This document shows, piece by piece, positions 51,183 through 63,538 of a DNA stretch of 64,000 bases (its first letter is position 1; every line of letters starts with the position of its first letter). The stretch is from the NCBI RefSeq assembly GCF_002794255.1, contig NZ_PGGW01000038.1:271713-335712 (forward strand). The letters run 5' to 3'. The stretch comes from Streptomyces carminius. GTDB lineage: Bacteria > Actinomycetota > Actinomycetes > Streptomycetales > Streptomycetaceae. A program made the position numbers and the translations under genes. The notes beneath the pieces are model-generated. The model made no database searches. It worked only from the letters and a program-made list of their open reading frames with translations, and was not told where the DNA came from.

Positions 51183-52429
51183 CCCCCCGCCGGGCCGCGC
51201 GGCGCGCGGTCGTCACCGGTGTCGGCGTGGTGGCGCCCGGCGGCATCGGGACGGAGACGTTCTGGAAGAACACCGCGGACGGCGCGGTGGCCCTGGAACG
51301 GATCACCCGGGAGGGCTGTACCCATCTGCCGGTGCGGGTGGCCGGCCAGGTGAACGGCTTCGACCCGGAGACCGCGGTGGAGCCCGCCTTCCTGGTGCAG
51401 ACCGACCGGTTCACCCACTTCGCGCTGGCCGCGGCGGCCTGGGCGCTGGAGGACGCCCGACTGGCCCCCGCCGACCTCGCCTCTCCCTACGACGCCGGGG
51501 TGGTCACCGCCGCCGGATCCGGCGGCGGCGAGTTCGGACAGCGCGAACTGCAGAAACTGTGGGGGCAGGGCTCCCGGTACGTGGGGCCCTACCAGTCCAT
51601 CGCCTGGTTCTACGCCGCCAGCACCGGCCAGCTCTCCATCCGCGGCGGCTTCAAGGGGCCCTGCGCGGTGGTGGCCGGCGACGAGACCGGCGGCCTGGAG
51701 GCGCTGGCGCACGCCGCCCGCACCGTCGCCCGCGGCACCACCGCCGTCCTGGCCGGGGCGACCGAGGCCCCCCTGGCCCCGTACTCGATGGTCTGCCAGC
51801 TGGGCTATCCGGGCATCAGCACCGAGGACGACCCCGGCCGTGCCTACCGCCCCTTCACCTCCACGGCCTGCGGCTTCGCCCCCGCCGAGGGGGGCGCCAT
51901 GTTCGTGGTGGAGGACCAGGCGACCGCCGAGCGGCGCGGTGCCACCGTGCGTGCCGTCCTCGCCGGGCACGCCACTACCTTCACCGGGGCCGGCCGGTGG
52001 GAGGACTCCCGCGCGGGCCTGGCCCGCGCGATCGGAGGCGCGCTGGCCGAGGCCGGCTGCGCCCCGGAGGAGGTCGACGTGGTCTTCGCCGACGCCCTGG
52101 GCACCCCGGCGGCGGACCGGGCCGAAGCCGGCGCCGTCACCGACGCCCTCGGCCCGCATGCCGCGCGGGTACCGGTCACCGCGCCGAAGGCCGGGACCGG
52201 CCGGGCCTACTGCGCCGCCTCCGCCCTGGACGCCGCAGCCGCCGTCCTGGCCCTCGAACACGGCGTCGTCCCCCCCACCCCCGACGCCGGCGACGTCCGC
52301 TGCGATCTGGACCTGGTCACCGGCCGGGCCCGGCCCGCCGCCTTGCGCAGCGCCCTGGTCCTCAGCCGGGGACTGATGGGCACCAACGCCGCCCTCGTGC
52401 TGCGCCGCCCCGCCGGACCGTCCCGCTGA
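51179..52429 (+). CDS. whiE-ORFIV: Chain-length factor (ketosynthase beta)
   Basis: 416 residues from GTG ([16 protein letters not shown]). KS fold without the active Cys: the aligned position reads [12 protein letters not shown], with Glu169 in place of the cysteine where antibiotic CLFs usually have Gln. Later blocks [15 protein letters not shown] and [13 protein letters not shown]. Sets chain length and supplies decarboxylation-like priming. Confidence 0.95.
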   Translation: MTPRRAARRAVVTGVGVVAPGGIGTETFWKNTADGAVALERITREGCTHLPVRVAGQVNGFDPETAVEPAFLVQTDRFTHFALAAAAWALEDARLAPADLASPYDAGVVTAAGSGGGEFGQRELQKLWGQGSRYVGPYQSIAWFYAASTGQLSIRGGFKGPCAVVAGDETGGLEALAHAARTVARGTTAVLAGATEAPLAPYSMVCQLGYPGISTEDDPGRAYRPFTSTACGFAPAEGGAMFVVEDQATAERRGATVRAVLAGHATTFTGAGRWEDSRAGLARAIGGALAEAGCAPEEVDVVFADALGTPAADRAEAGAVTDALGPHAARVPVTAPKAGTGRAYCAASALDAAAAVLALEHGVVPPTPDAGDVRCDLDLVTGRARPAALRSALVLSRGLMGTNAALVLRRPAGPSR

Positions 52430-52462
52430 CCCCTCACCGATCCCCTCTGGAAGGAGCCACCC

Positions 52463-53572
<1,110 letters not shown>

Positions 53573-53627
53573 CCACCCGGCCCCCCCGGTCCCCGGCCCT
53601 CGGCACGACCGGGCCGGGGAACAGAAA

Positions 53628-53670
53628 CAGCCGGAGTGTCCGGGCCCGGCGGGCCCGGACACTCCGGCTG
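53628..53670. terminator. 20-bp perfect hairpin ending the whiE cluster
   Basis: Arms 53628-53647 and 53651-53670 pair perfectly around GGC. It separates the cyclase from the convergent endoglucanase gene and can stop both. Confidence 0.75.
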
Positions 53671-53687
53671 TCCGACGGTGGCGCCGG

Positions 53688-55451
53688 TCAGGCGGCGGTG
53701 CCGGTGACCGAGGTACCGGACCTGGTGACGTGGTAGGTCACCGTCGTCCCGCTCCAGTAGTGGAAGGTGAGCGTCACCGGGGCGCCGTCCTCGACCTCGG
53801 CGAAGAAGTCGGGGGTCAGGGTGGTGACGCCGGCGGCGTAGTCGGGCGCGAACGCGCGGTCGTACTCCTTGTAAGGCGTCCAGCCGTGCGGGCCGGCGTT
53901 GGTGCCGTCGGCGTAGGTGGCCTCCATCGTGGCGAGTCTGTCACCGCGGAAGTCGGTGGGGACGGCGAAGGAGTCGGTCGTTCCGGTGGCGCTCCGCAGG
54001 ACCGGTGTGTCGTGGGTGACCAGGTCGATCCGCCAGGGGACGCCGTGCGAGAACCGCGCGTGCAGCACCGCGTTGGTCCCGTAGGCCCGTGATCCGCTCA
54101 GCCGGGTGAGCGCGGAGGCGGTGATCGTGAGCCGGTCGTCCTGGACGGTGTAGTCCGTGCCGCGTACCAGGTCGCCGGCGCCGTGGCGCAGCCCCGTGAA
54201 CGAGGTGCCGTTGAGGTTCAGGGTGAGCGTCTTGTCGGTGACGGCCGCCGCGCGGGCGCTGAACACCTGGTCGGAGGAGGCCGTGCCGGACCGGGTCGTC
54301 CAACTGGACTCGATCTGCGCGAACAGCTCCGGATCGTTCCACCGGAAACCGGTGCGCTGGAAGTGCTGGCCGTTGTCCCACAGCATGGTGGTGAGCTGCC
54401 GGATGCGGGCGTGGTGGCCCAGGGACTCGAAGAACTTCAGTTTCTCACCCTGCTGGATGGTACCGGTGTGCCGGTCGAATCCCAGGAGGCCGTATTCGCC
54501 GAGGATCACCGGGATTCCCCGGGCCACGAAGGTGTTGTGGACGCGGTCGAACGTGTCGGTCAGGTCCTTCTGAGCAGTGGCGTCGAAACGCGTCCCGCCC
54601 GCGACGTTCACGCTGAACGGCCAGTAGCCGTAGTAGTGCACCGTCGCGGCGAGATTGGGGTCGCCGAGGGTGTCGAAGGTGGCGGTCAGTTCGTCCAGCC
54701 GCGCCTGATCGGCCGAGGTGTGCAGGGTGGGCAGGACGAGGAGCCGGGTCGTGTTGTTGCCGCCGGAGCCGCGCACGATGCGGTGGAACGAGGTGTTGAG
54801 CTCGTTCAGCAACTCCGCGTTCCGGGCGTCGTCGGCGCCGCCGGTGAACTGCGGCTCGTTGACGCTCTCGAAGACGAGCCGGGGCGAGGAGTCCCGGAAC
54901 GCGGCGGCCACCTGCCGCCAGGTGGCGTCGTAGCGGGCGAGCACCCCGGCGCGGTCGGCCGGCATGTCCGCGATCCACTGCCAGGAGTCGTGATGCACGT
55001 CGATCATCACGTGGAAGCCGTCCGCGAGCGCCCAGTCGACCACTTCCCTGACACGGTCCAGGTGGGCCGGGTCGATGGTGTGGTCCGGGGCCGGCCCCTG
55101 GTGCCGGCCCCAGGTCACCGGGATGCGGACGCTGTTGAACCCCTGGGCTCTGATGTTGTCGAGAAGCGCCTCGGTGACGCGCGGATTGCCCCACGAGGTC
55201 TCGTCTTCGCCGGTGGCGTCGAGGGAGTTGCCCAGGTTCCACCCGGGCTGCATCGCGGCGACCTGCGCCATCGCGCCGTCCGGGGCCGGGGCCGGGGTGC
55301 CGTGTGTGGTGGTGGAGGGGGCAACCGGGACGGCCGCCCCGGCGGTGCCGGGGACCGCCAGGCTCAGTCCGGCGAGCAGCGTGACGACGCCGATCGCCGG
55401 CATGCGGAATCCCCGTCGAATCGTTCTCATGTGGTCCCGTAAACCGGACAT
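53688..55451 (-). CDS. Secreted GH5 endoglucanase with C-terminal X2-like module
   Basis: 587 residues; start chosen at MSGLRDHMRTIRRGFRM, with AAGGAG just upstream. Signal peptide to about AGAAVPVAP. GH5 catalytic domain: WNLGNSLDAT, RIPVTWGRH, VMIDVHHDSWQW, acid/base Glu199 (FESVNEP) and nucleophile Glu319 (PVILGEYGLLG). The C-terminal ~190 residues are beta-rich CBM_X2-like modules (FSARAAAVTDKTLTLNLNGTSF, GTDYTVQDDRLTITASAL, YWSGTTVTYHVTRSG). Degrades beta-1,4-glucan outside the cell. No perfect CebR box upstream. Confidence 0.9.
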   Translation of the reverse strand: MSGLRDHMRTIRRGFRMPAIGVVTLLAGLSLAVPGTAGAAVPVAPSTTTHGTPAPAPDGAMAQVAAMQPGWNLGNSLDATGEDETSWGNPRVTEALLDNIRAQGFNSVRIPVTWGRHQGPAPDHTIDPAHLDRVREVVDWALADGFHVMIDVHHDSWQWIADMPADRAGVLARYDATWRQVAAAFRDSSPRLVFESVNEPQFTGGADDARNAELLNELNTSFHRIVRGSGGNNTTRLLVLPTLHTSADQARLDELTATFDTLGDPNLAATVHYYGYWPFSVNVAGGTRFDATAQKDLTDTFDRVHNTFVARGIPVILGEYGLLGFDRHTGTIQQGEKLKFFESLGHHARIRQLTTMLWDNGQHFQRTGFRWNDPELFAQIESSWTTRSGTASSDQVFSARAAAVTDKTLTLNLNGTSFTGLRHGAGDLVRGTDYTVQDDRLTITASALTRLSGSRAYGTNAVLHARFSHGVPWRIDLVTHDTPVLRSATGTTDSFAVPTDFRGDRLATMEATYADGTNAGPHGWTPYKEYDRAFAPDYAAGVTTLTPDFFAEVEDGAPVTLTFHYWSGTTVTYHVTRSGTSVTGTAA

Positions 55452-57471
<2,020 letters not shown>

Positions 57472-57831
57472 ACACAACGCCCGGGGCACACAGGCCGCGC
57501 GCGGATCAGTGCCCACCGGGTGCCGCCGGGCCGCACCTGCCCCCTGTGGGGGAGAGGGCCGGGACTCCTCCGGTTCTCTCTCCTCACCGGAACGACGCGC
57601 AAGCGGAGATCCGTGAGGACGGACGGGAACCGGGGCGGCCGTGTCCGGTGACCTCCGGCAGTCACCGAGGACCGGCCGACGGCCGCCCGCCCGCCACCGC
57701 CAGGGCCGGACACGCCCCCGGACCGGTCGGCTTCCCGTTCGTCCCGCGGTTGCTGCCGCGGACCGGAATTCCAGCGGGACAAACCGGTGCGGAGAGCCGG
57801 CGCGGTGAACCCCGGCGGTGCCCCACCACCG
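57472..57831. other. Intergenic region between convergent argG and sirtuin gene
   Basis: About 360 bp with no recognised gene, repeat or convincing hairpin. Confidence 0.5.
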
Positions 57832-58743
57832 TCACCGTCCCACCCGGCCCGTCGCCCGGCCGTCGACGGGGATGTCCAGCCGGCCGGCCACGGTGGTGAG
57901 GGTCGCCCCCAAGGGGAGCGCGACCCGGGTGAGAGCGTGCCGGTCGCCCCGGGTCGGGTCCCGGTTGACGATCAGCACCGGCTTCCCCGCCCGGGCTGCC
58001 TGGCGGACGAACCGGAGTCCGGACATCACCGTCAGCGAGGAGCCCAGGACCAGCAAGGAGGCCGCCTGACGGACCAGCGTGCGGCAGTGCTCGACCCGCT
58101 GTGGCGGGACGGCCTCGCCGAAGAACACCACGTCCGGTTTGAGGATGCCGCCGCAGATCGTGCAGGGCACCACGCGGAAGTCCCCGACCTGTTCGTCGGT
58201 GAGGTCGGCGTCACCGTCCGGGTTGATTCCCGCGGCCACCGGCTCGAAGTCCGCATTGGCCTTTGCCAGCCGCCGGGCGAGTTCGCCGCGCGGGCTGGAG
58301 GCACCGCAGGAGAGGCAGACCACCCGGCTCAGGCTTCCGTGGAGTTCCACGACATCCTCGCTGCCGGCGGCCTGGTGCAGGCTGTCGACGTTCTGGGTGA
58401 TCACACCCGAGAGCAGACCGTGCCGCCCGAACGCGGCCACGGCCAGGTGCCCGGCGTTGGGGCGGGCGCGGCCGAAGGTGCGCCAGCCCAGGTGGCTGCG
58501 CGCCCAGTACCGGCGCCGGGCCCGCGGGTCGGCGGTGAACTCCTGGTAGGTCATCGGGGTGTGCCGCCCCAGGCTCCCGCCCTCGCCCCGGTAGTCGGGG
58601 ATGCCCGACTCCGTGGAGATGCCCGCTCCGCTGAGCACCAGCACGCCGCCGGTACGGAGCGCGTCGGCGACCGGCCCCGGATCCGTGGTGCCCGGCGGCA
58701 GGTCCTCGGTGGGGGTCCAGCTCAGTGTGGGACGCACGCGCAT
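57832..58743 (-). CDS. SIR2-family NAD-dependent protein deacylase
   Basis: 303 residues. NAD site VLSGAGISTESGIPDYRGEGG, ITQNVDSLHQAAG, catalytic His in VELHGSLSRVVC, zinc ligands CLSCG and CTICGG, GSSLTVMSGLRF and VLIVNRDPT. Removes acetyl groups from lysines using NAD+. Divergent from pntA, with a ~280-bp gap containing the GGTGC repeat. Confidence 0.93.
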   Translation of the reverse strand: MRVRPTLSWTPTEDLPPGTTDPGPVADALRTGGVLVLSGAGISTESGIPDYRGEGGSLGRHTPMTYQEFTADPRARRRYWARSHLGWRTFGRARPNAGHLAVAAFGRHGLLSGVITQNVDSLHQAAGSEDVVELHGSLSRVVCLSCGASSPRGELARRLAKANADFEPVAAGINPDGDADLTDEQVGDFRVVPCTICGGILKPDVVFFGEAVPPQRVEHCRTLVRQAASLLVLGSSLTVMSGLRFVRQAARAGKPVLIVNRDPTRGDRHALTRVALPLGATLTTVAGRLDIPVDGRATGRVGR

Positions 58744-58810
58744 GCCGCAAGGGTACGGAACAAGCCGCGTTCAGCCGCTCCCGCCGGTCAGCGGAACGGC
58801 GGACCGTGCC

Positions 58811-58835
58811 GGTGCGGTGCGGTGCGGTGCGGTGC
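58811..58835. repeat. Pentanucleotide repeat GGTGC x5
   Basis: Five perfect copies followed by a degenerate GGCGC. It lies in the sirtuin-pntA divergent region, so length changes could alter promoter spacing. Confidence 0.85.
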
Positions 58836-59022
58836 GGCGCGCTGCGGGCGGAAGCGGCGCGGCGACCGCGCGGTGAGACACAACCACGGCCGTGCCCCAT
58901 CGGCCCGGGCGGCTGTGGCGGGTAGGTTCCCACGGTCCGCGTTCACGGGGAACGCACGAGCCCGATGGACACCCCCGTCGCGGACCCCTGTCAGCCGCTC
59001 CTGCGAGGAGAGAACCCGAGAG

Positions 59023-60588
59023 ATGTCTGTACACCAGCTTGCGCACCACCCACCCCAGCGCATCGGCGTAGTGGCCGAGTCGGCTTCCGAGGAGACGCGG
59101 GTCGCGGCGACCCCGGCGACGGTACGGCTGCTGCTGGGCCTCGGCTACGAGGTCGTCGTCGCATCAGGGGCCGGCGAGGCCTCCGGTTTCGCCGACCAGG
59201 CCTACCTCGATGCCGGCGCGGAGATCGGCACGGCCTGGGACGCGGATGTCGTGTTGAAGGTGAACGCCCCCTCCGACGCGGAGATCACCCGGCTGCGTGA
59301 GGGCGCGACCGTGGTCGCCCTGCTGTCCCCGGCACAGAGACCCGGACTGCTCCGGGCGCTCGCCGACGCCGGTGTGACCGCCCTGGCGCTGGACGCGGTG
59401 CCGCGCATCTCGCGTGCGCAGTCGATGGACGTGCTGTCCTCGATGGCGAACATCGCCGGCTACCGGGCGGTCATCGAGGCCGCCCACGTCTTCGGACGGT
59501 TCTTCACCGGCCAGGTCACCGCGGCGGGTAAGGTGCCGCCGGCGAAGGTGCTGGTGGCCGGAGCGGGTGTGGCCGGTCTGGCGGCGATCGGCGCCGCCTC
59601 CAGCCTCGGCGCGATCGTGCGCGCCACCGATCCGCGGCCGGAGGTCGCCGACCAGGTGAAGTCGCTGGGCGGCGAGTACCTCCCGGTGCGCGTCGCACAG
59701 GAGGCGGGCACCGACGGCTACGCCAGGGCGACCTCCGCCGACTACGACCGTGCCGCGGCCGAGCTCTACCGCGAGCAGGCCGGGGACGTGGACGTCGTGA
59801 TCACCACCGCGCTGATCCCGGGCCGGCCGGCACCGCGCCTGCTGACGGCGGGAGACGTGGCCGTCATGAAACCGGGCAGTGTCATCGTCGACATGGCCGC
59901 CGCCCAGGGCGGCAACGTCGAGGGCACCGTGCCGGGGCGCGTGGTGGTCACCGGCAACGGCGTCACCATCATCGGCCACACCGACCTCGCCTCCCGGCTG
60001 CCCGCACAGGCCTCGCAGCTGTTCGGCACCAATCTGGCGAACCTGGTCAAGCTGCTCACACCCGGCGGGGACGGGCGGCTGGCGATCGACTTCGACGACG
60101 CCGTGCAGCGGGCCGTGACCGTGGTGCGCGACGGCGAGGTCACCTGGCCGCCGCCGCCCGTCGCGGTCTCCGCCGTGCCTGCCGAGCAACCCGCGGCCGC
60201 GCCCGCCGCCCCGGAACCCGAACGGCCCGAACGGCCCGGGCCGGCGCCCGCGGGACGCTTCGGGCTGATCACGCTCGGCATGGCCGCGGTGTTCGGGCTG
60301 GTGGCCTTCGCCCCCGCGCAGCTCGCGGAGAACTTCACGGTGTTCACGCTGGCGGTGGTGATCGGCTACTACGTCATCGGAAAGGTGCACCACGCGCTGC
60401 ACACGCCGCTGATGTCGGTGACCAACGCGATCTCCGGGATCGTCGTGATCGGCGCCCTGCTGCAGATCGGGCACGGCAGCCGGATCGTCACCGCGCTGTC
60501 CTTCGCGGCGATCCTGCTGACGAGCGTCAACATCTTCGGAGGCTTCGCCGTCACCCGCCGCATGCTGTCCATGTTCTCGAAAGGTTGA
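59023..60588 (+). CDS. pntA: NAD(P) transhydrogenase alpha subunit (fused)
   Basis: 521 residues, similar length to E. coli PntA, so alpha1 and alpha2 are fused. NAD(H) domain: GVVAESASEETRVAATPATV, VLVAGAGVAGLAAIGAASSLGAIVRATDPRPEVADQVKSLG, MKPGSVIVDMAAAQGGNVEGT. After a Pro/Ala linker there are four membrane helices (FGLITLGMAAVFGLVAF ... FGGFAVTRRMLSMF). GAGGAG lies ~12 bases before ATG. Uses the proton gradient to make NADPH. Confidence 0.95.
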   Translation: MSVHQLAHHPPQRIGVVAESASEETRVAATPATVRLLLGLGYEVVVASGAGEASGFADQAYLDAGAEIGTAWDADVVLKVNAPSDAEITRLREGATVVALLSPAQRPGLLRALADAGVTALALDAVPRISRAQSMDVLSSMANIAGYRAVIEAAHVFGRFFTGQVTAAGKVPPAKVLVAGAGVAGLAAIGAASSLGAIVRATDPRPEVADQVKSLGGEYLPVRVAQEAGTDGYARATSADYDRAAAELYREQAGDVDVVITTALIPGRPAPRLLTAGDVAVMKPGSVIVDMAAAQGGNVEGTVPGRVVVTGNGVTIIGHTDLASRLPAQASQLFGTNLANLVKLLTPGGDGRLAIDFDDAVQRAVTVVRDGEVTWPPPPVAVSAVPAEQPAAAPAAPEPERPERPGPAPAGRFGLITLGMAAVFGLVAFAPAQLAENFTVFTLAVVIGYYVIGKVHHALHTPLMSVTNAISGIVVIGALLQIGHGSRIVTALSFAAILLTSVNIFGGFAVTRRMLSMFSKG

Positions 60589-60594
60589 GCCGAG

Positions 60595-62061
60595 ATGACC
60601 CCCATGACGGCCTCCCACGCGGCCGACCTGGTCGCCGCCCTGCTGTTCGTCCTCAGCCTGGCCGGCCTGTCCCAGCACCGCACCTCCCGTGCCGGCATCG
60701 TCTACGGCATCGCCGGCATGGCCCTCGCGCTGGCCGCCACGGTTGTGGTGGCGGCGCGCAGTATCACCGCCGGCGCGGTGGCGCTGATCGTGTCGGCCAT
60801 GGCACTCGGTGCGGTGATCGGCCTGTGGCGGGCCCGCCGGGTCGAGATGACGCAGATGCCCGAACTGATCGCGATGCTGCACAGCTTCGTCGGCCTGGCC
60901 GCGGTACTGGTGGGCTGGAACAGCTACCTGGAGGTGGAGGCGCACGGCACGGCGCAGGCCCGGATCGGCGCCGGCCTGCTGGGCATCCACCGCGCCGAGG
61001 TGTCCATCGGCGTCTTCATCGGCGCGGTCACCTTCACCGGCTCGATCGTCGCGTTCCTGAAACTCTCGGCACGGATCGACTCCCGCCCGCTGGCGCTGCC
61101 GGGCAGGAACGCGCTGAACCTCGGCGCGCTCGGCGCCTTCGCCGCACTGACCGCCTGGTTCACGATCAGCCCGAGCCTGCCGCTGATGATCGCGGTGACC
61201 GTGCTCGCGCTGGCGCTGGGCTGGCACCTGGTCGCCTCGATCGGCGGCGGCGACATGCCCGTCGTCGTCTCCATGCTGAACAGCTACTCGGGCTGGGCGG
61301 CGGCCGCGGCCGGCTTCCTGCTCGACAACAACCTGCTCATCGTCACGGGCGCGCTCGTCGGCTCCTCCGGCGCCTACCTGTCCTACATCATGTGCAAGGC
61401 GATGAACCGCTCCTTCCTCTCCGTCATCGCGGGCGGTTTCGGCGTCGAGGCGCCGGCCGGTGGTGGGGAGGCGCGGGGTGAGTACCGCGAGGTGCGCGCC
61501 GCGGAGGTGGCCGGGATGCTCGCCCGGGCCCGCTCGGTGGTCATCACCCCCGGCTACGGCATGGCCGTCGCCCAGGCCCAGCATCCGGTCGCGGAGCTGG
61601 CGCGGCGGCTGCGCGAGCGGGGCGTGGAGGTCCGCTTCGGTGTCCACCCCGTCGCCGGCCGTCTGCCCGGGCACATGAACGTGCTGCTGGCCGAGGCGAA
61701 GGTGCCCTACGACATCGTCCTGGAGATGGACGAGATCAACGACGACTTCGCCGACACCTCGGTCGTGCTGGTCATCGGGGCGAACGACACCGTCAACCCG
61801 GCCGCGACGGAGGACCCGGACAGTCCGATCGCCGGCATGCCGGTGCTGCGGGTCTGGGAGGCCGGACAGGTCGTCGTCTTCAAGCGGTCCATGGCCTCCG
61901 GCTACGCGGGCGTGCAGAACCCGCTGTTCTTCCGTGAGAACAGTGCCATGCTCTTCGGCGACGCCAGGCAGAGCGCGGAGGAGATCCTGCACGCGCTGGG
62001 CACCGGCAAGCGTCACGAGGCGGCCCCGGCCGCGCGCCAGGCGACAGGCGCCGACCGGTGA
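60595..62061 (+). CDS. pntB: NAD(P) transhydrogenase beta subunit
   Basis: 488 residues, six bases after pntA. Multiple helices with [24 protein letters not shown] and [27 protein letters not shown], conserved proton-channel regions. The NADP(H) domain has [56 protein letters not shown] and [20 protein letters not shown]. Completes the PntAB complex. Confidence 0.95.
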   Translation: MTPMTASHAADLVAALLFVLSLAGLSQHRTSRAGIVYGIAGMALALAATVVVAARSITAGAVALIVSAMALGAVIGLWRARRVEMTQMPELIAMLHSFVGLAAVLVGWNSYLEVEAHGTAQARIGAGLLGIHRAEVSIGVFIGAVTFTGSIVAFLKLSARIDSRPLALPGRNALNLGALGAFAALTAWFTISPSLPLMIAVTVLALALGWHLVASIGGGDMPVVVSMLNSYSGWAAAAAGFLLDNNLLIVTGALVGSSGAYLSYIMCKAMNRSFLSVIAGGFGVEAPAGGGEARGEYREVRAAEVAGMLARARSVVITPGYGMAVAQAQHPVAELARRLRERGVEVRFGVHPVAGRLPGHMNVLLAEAKVPYDIVLEMDEINDDFADTSVVLVIGANDTVNPAATEDPDSPIAGMPVLRVWEAGQVVVFKRSMASGYAGVQNPLFFRENSAMLFGDARQSAEEILHALGTGKRHEAAPAARQATGADR

Positions 62062-62400
62062 TCCGGCCCCGGGCTCGTCCACCGTCCCGCAGGCCGTGAC
62101 CCGGATCGACGTGACGGTCCGGCCGCGCGGGCCCGGCCGGCTGCGGTGCCCGGCGATACGGGGCGCAACCGGCCGGAGCCGCGCGCTGTTCGAGGACGAC
62201 TCCTTCGCCGGTCCCGAGCCGCCGGCAGTGGCGGCCCTCCGGACCACAGCGTGCCGGCCTCCGTGCGGACGGGCCCCGGCACGCGCTCACCGCCGACCGG
62301 GCGCGGTGTTCGGTGCCCTGCGTCTTGACGTCACGTTCCCGGCGGCGGGCGGTCCACAGGTGGAGGATCCTCGCCCGTGGACCGCGTGGTGCCGTGCGAA
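62062..62400. other. Intergenic region between convergent pntB and SCO2400-like gene
   Basis: About 340 bp; no gene, repeat or strong hairpin recognised. Confidence 0.5.
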
Positions 62401-63246
62401 TCAGCCCAGGCACAGGGCGAACAGGCAGATCTCCGCCGGTGGCGACGTCGGCCCCGGCGGGGAGGCAGACCGCGAGGCTCCCGGGGCCGCGGTGCCGTCG
62501 GCCCCGGGAGCGGACGGCTGCTCCGGGGCCGTACCGGAGCCGTCGGGAGTCGTCGCGCCGGGGGTTGATGGCACGGCTCCCGACGGAGGAGCCGTCGTGG
62601 TCGCCGGGTGCGGGGAGACCGCGGGATCCGGCATGAGGACGTCCCCCATACCCCACTGCGCACGGGGCGCCACCACCAGAGGTCCCCGGCGCGGGGTACC
62701 GGCCGTCGGTGACGGTGACGGTGCGGGGGAGACGGGGCGGGCGGGCCGGAGCGTCTCCTCCGTTGCCCGCGCCTTCGCGGTGTCCATGCCGTCGTCCGGC
62801 GCCGCCGCCTGCACCCGGCCGGTGGAGGGCCGTTCCACCGTCGCGACGGCCAGGCCGCCTCCGACGAGTGCGACGGCGGTGGCGACCACGGCCCGGCGCC
62901 GGGTCTTCTTCCACCGGGGCGGCAGGCCTCGACACACCGTAGGGCCCTGCCGGGCAGGGGGTGCTCCCCCGACGCCGCCGGATGTTCCGGGGGGAGGGCC
63001 CTCCTCCCCGCCGGCCCCGGGCAGTGCCTCCTCACGCGGCGGGCCGTCGCGCCGGGCGGCCGGCGCCGTGGCCCCCCGCGCCCCCGTCTCGCCCGACGCG
63101 TCGTCCTTCACCGCAGAGGCGGCGGGCCGGGCCGGGAGGATGCCGCTGTCGGTGATACGCGGGGCGATGTCCGGTGCGTAGGCGGCGCACCCGGGACACA
63201 CCAGGGCCCCGTCGAGATGGCGGCGGCACGAGGAGCAGTAGTCCAT
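62401..63246 (-). CDS. SCO2400-type protein: zinc ribbon, linker, membrane helix
   Basis: 281 residues from MDYCSSCRRHLDGALVCPGCAAYAPDIAP: a double CxxC zinc ribbon at the very N-terminus, characteristic of the SCO2400 family. A Pro/Gly linker follows, then basic RWKKTRRRAVVATAVALVGGGLAVATV (single membrane helix) and a long Ser/Pro/Thr-rich extracytoplasmic tail ending PAEICLFALCLG. Function unknown; topology suggests cytoplasmic zinc ribbon with an outside tail. Confidence 0.78.
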   Translation of the reverse strand: MDYCSSCRRHLDGALVCPGCAAYAPDIAPRITDSGILPARPAASAVKDDASGETGARGATAPAARRDGPPREEALPGAGGEEGPPPGTSGGVGGAPPARQGPTVCRGLPPRWKKTRRRAVVATAVALVGGGLAVATVERPSTGRVQAAAPDDGMDTAKARATEETLRPARPVSPAPSPSPTAGTPRRGPLVVAPRAQWGMGDVLMPDPAVSPHPATTTAPPSGAVPSTPGATTPDGSGTAPEQPSAPGADGTAAPGASRSASPPGPTSPPAEICLFALCLG

Positions 63247-63538
63247 CTGCGGTCTTCCTGGGTCGGCTTCACCGTCGGCCTGCCCGGGCCACGGCCTGGT
63301 CACGTCCGTACCTGCGTGAACGGCCAGCAAGGCTATCGGGGCGTTCGAAAAGGTACGTGCAGCGTGTGTGGCATTCCTGCGCAGATTCTCCGGGCACTTC
63401 GCGCCCGCCGTACGTGGCCGCGTGCCGGGGGCGGCTGAAAAGCGGTTCCGGACCGGGAGGGCCGGGGTCGGCTTCCCGAGCGTGTGCGCCGTCTCGGGAC
63501 TCGCCCGCCCGGTGTCCGTCCGGGATGCCGGTGCGCGG
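63247..63538. other. Intergenic region upstream of SCO2400-like gene
   Basis: Just under 300 bp with no recognised gene. It should hold the promoter of the SCO2400-like gene and the terminator of the response-regulator gene; no convincing elements found. Confidence 0.4.

Noticed and set aside
58811..58835. Iterons or a replication origin
   Set aside because: Units of 5 bp with no DnaA boxes and no rep gene nearby; simple sequence repeat only.
59164..62247. 1027-aa minus-strand frame opposite pntAB
   Set aside because: Low-complexity reverse reading (His/Asp/Gln/Gly-rich) of two certain genes; no ribosome site or domain.
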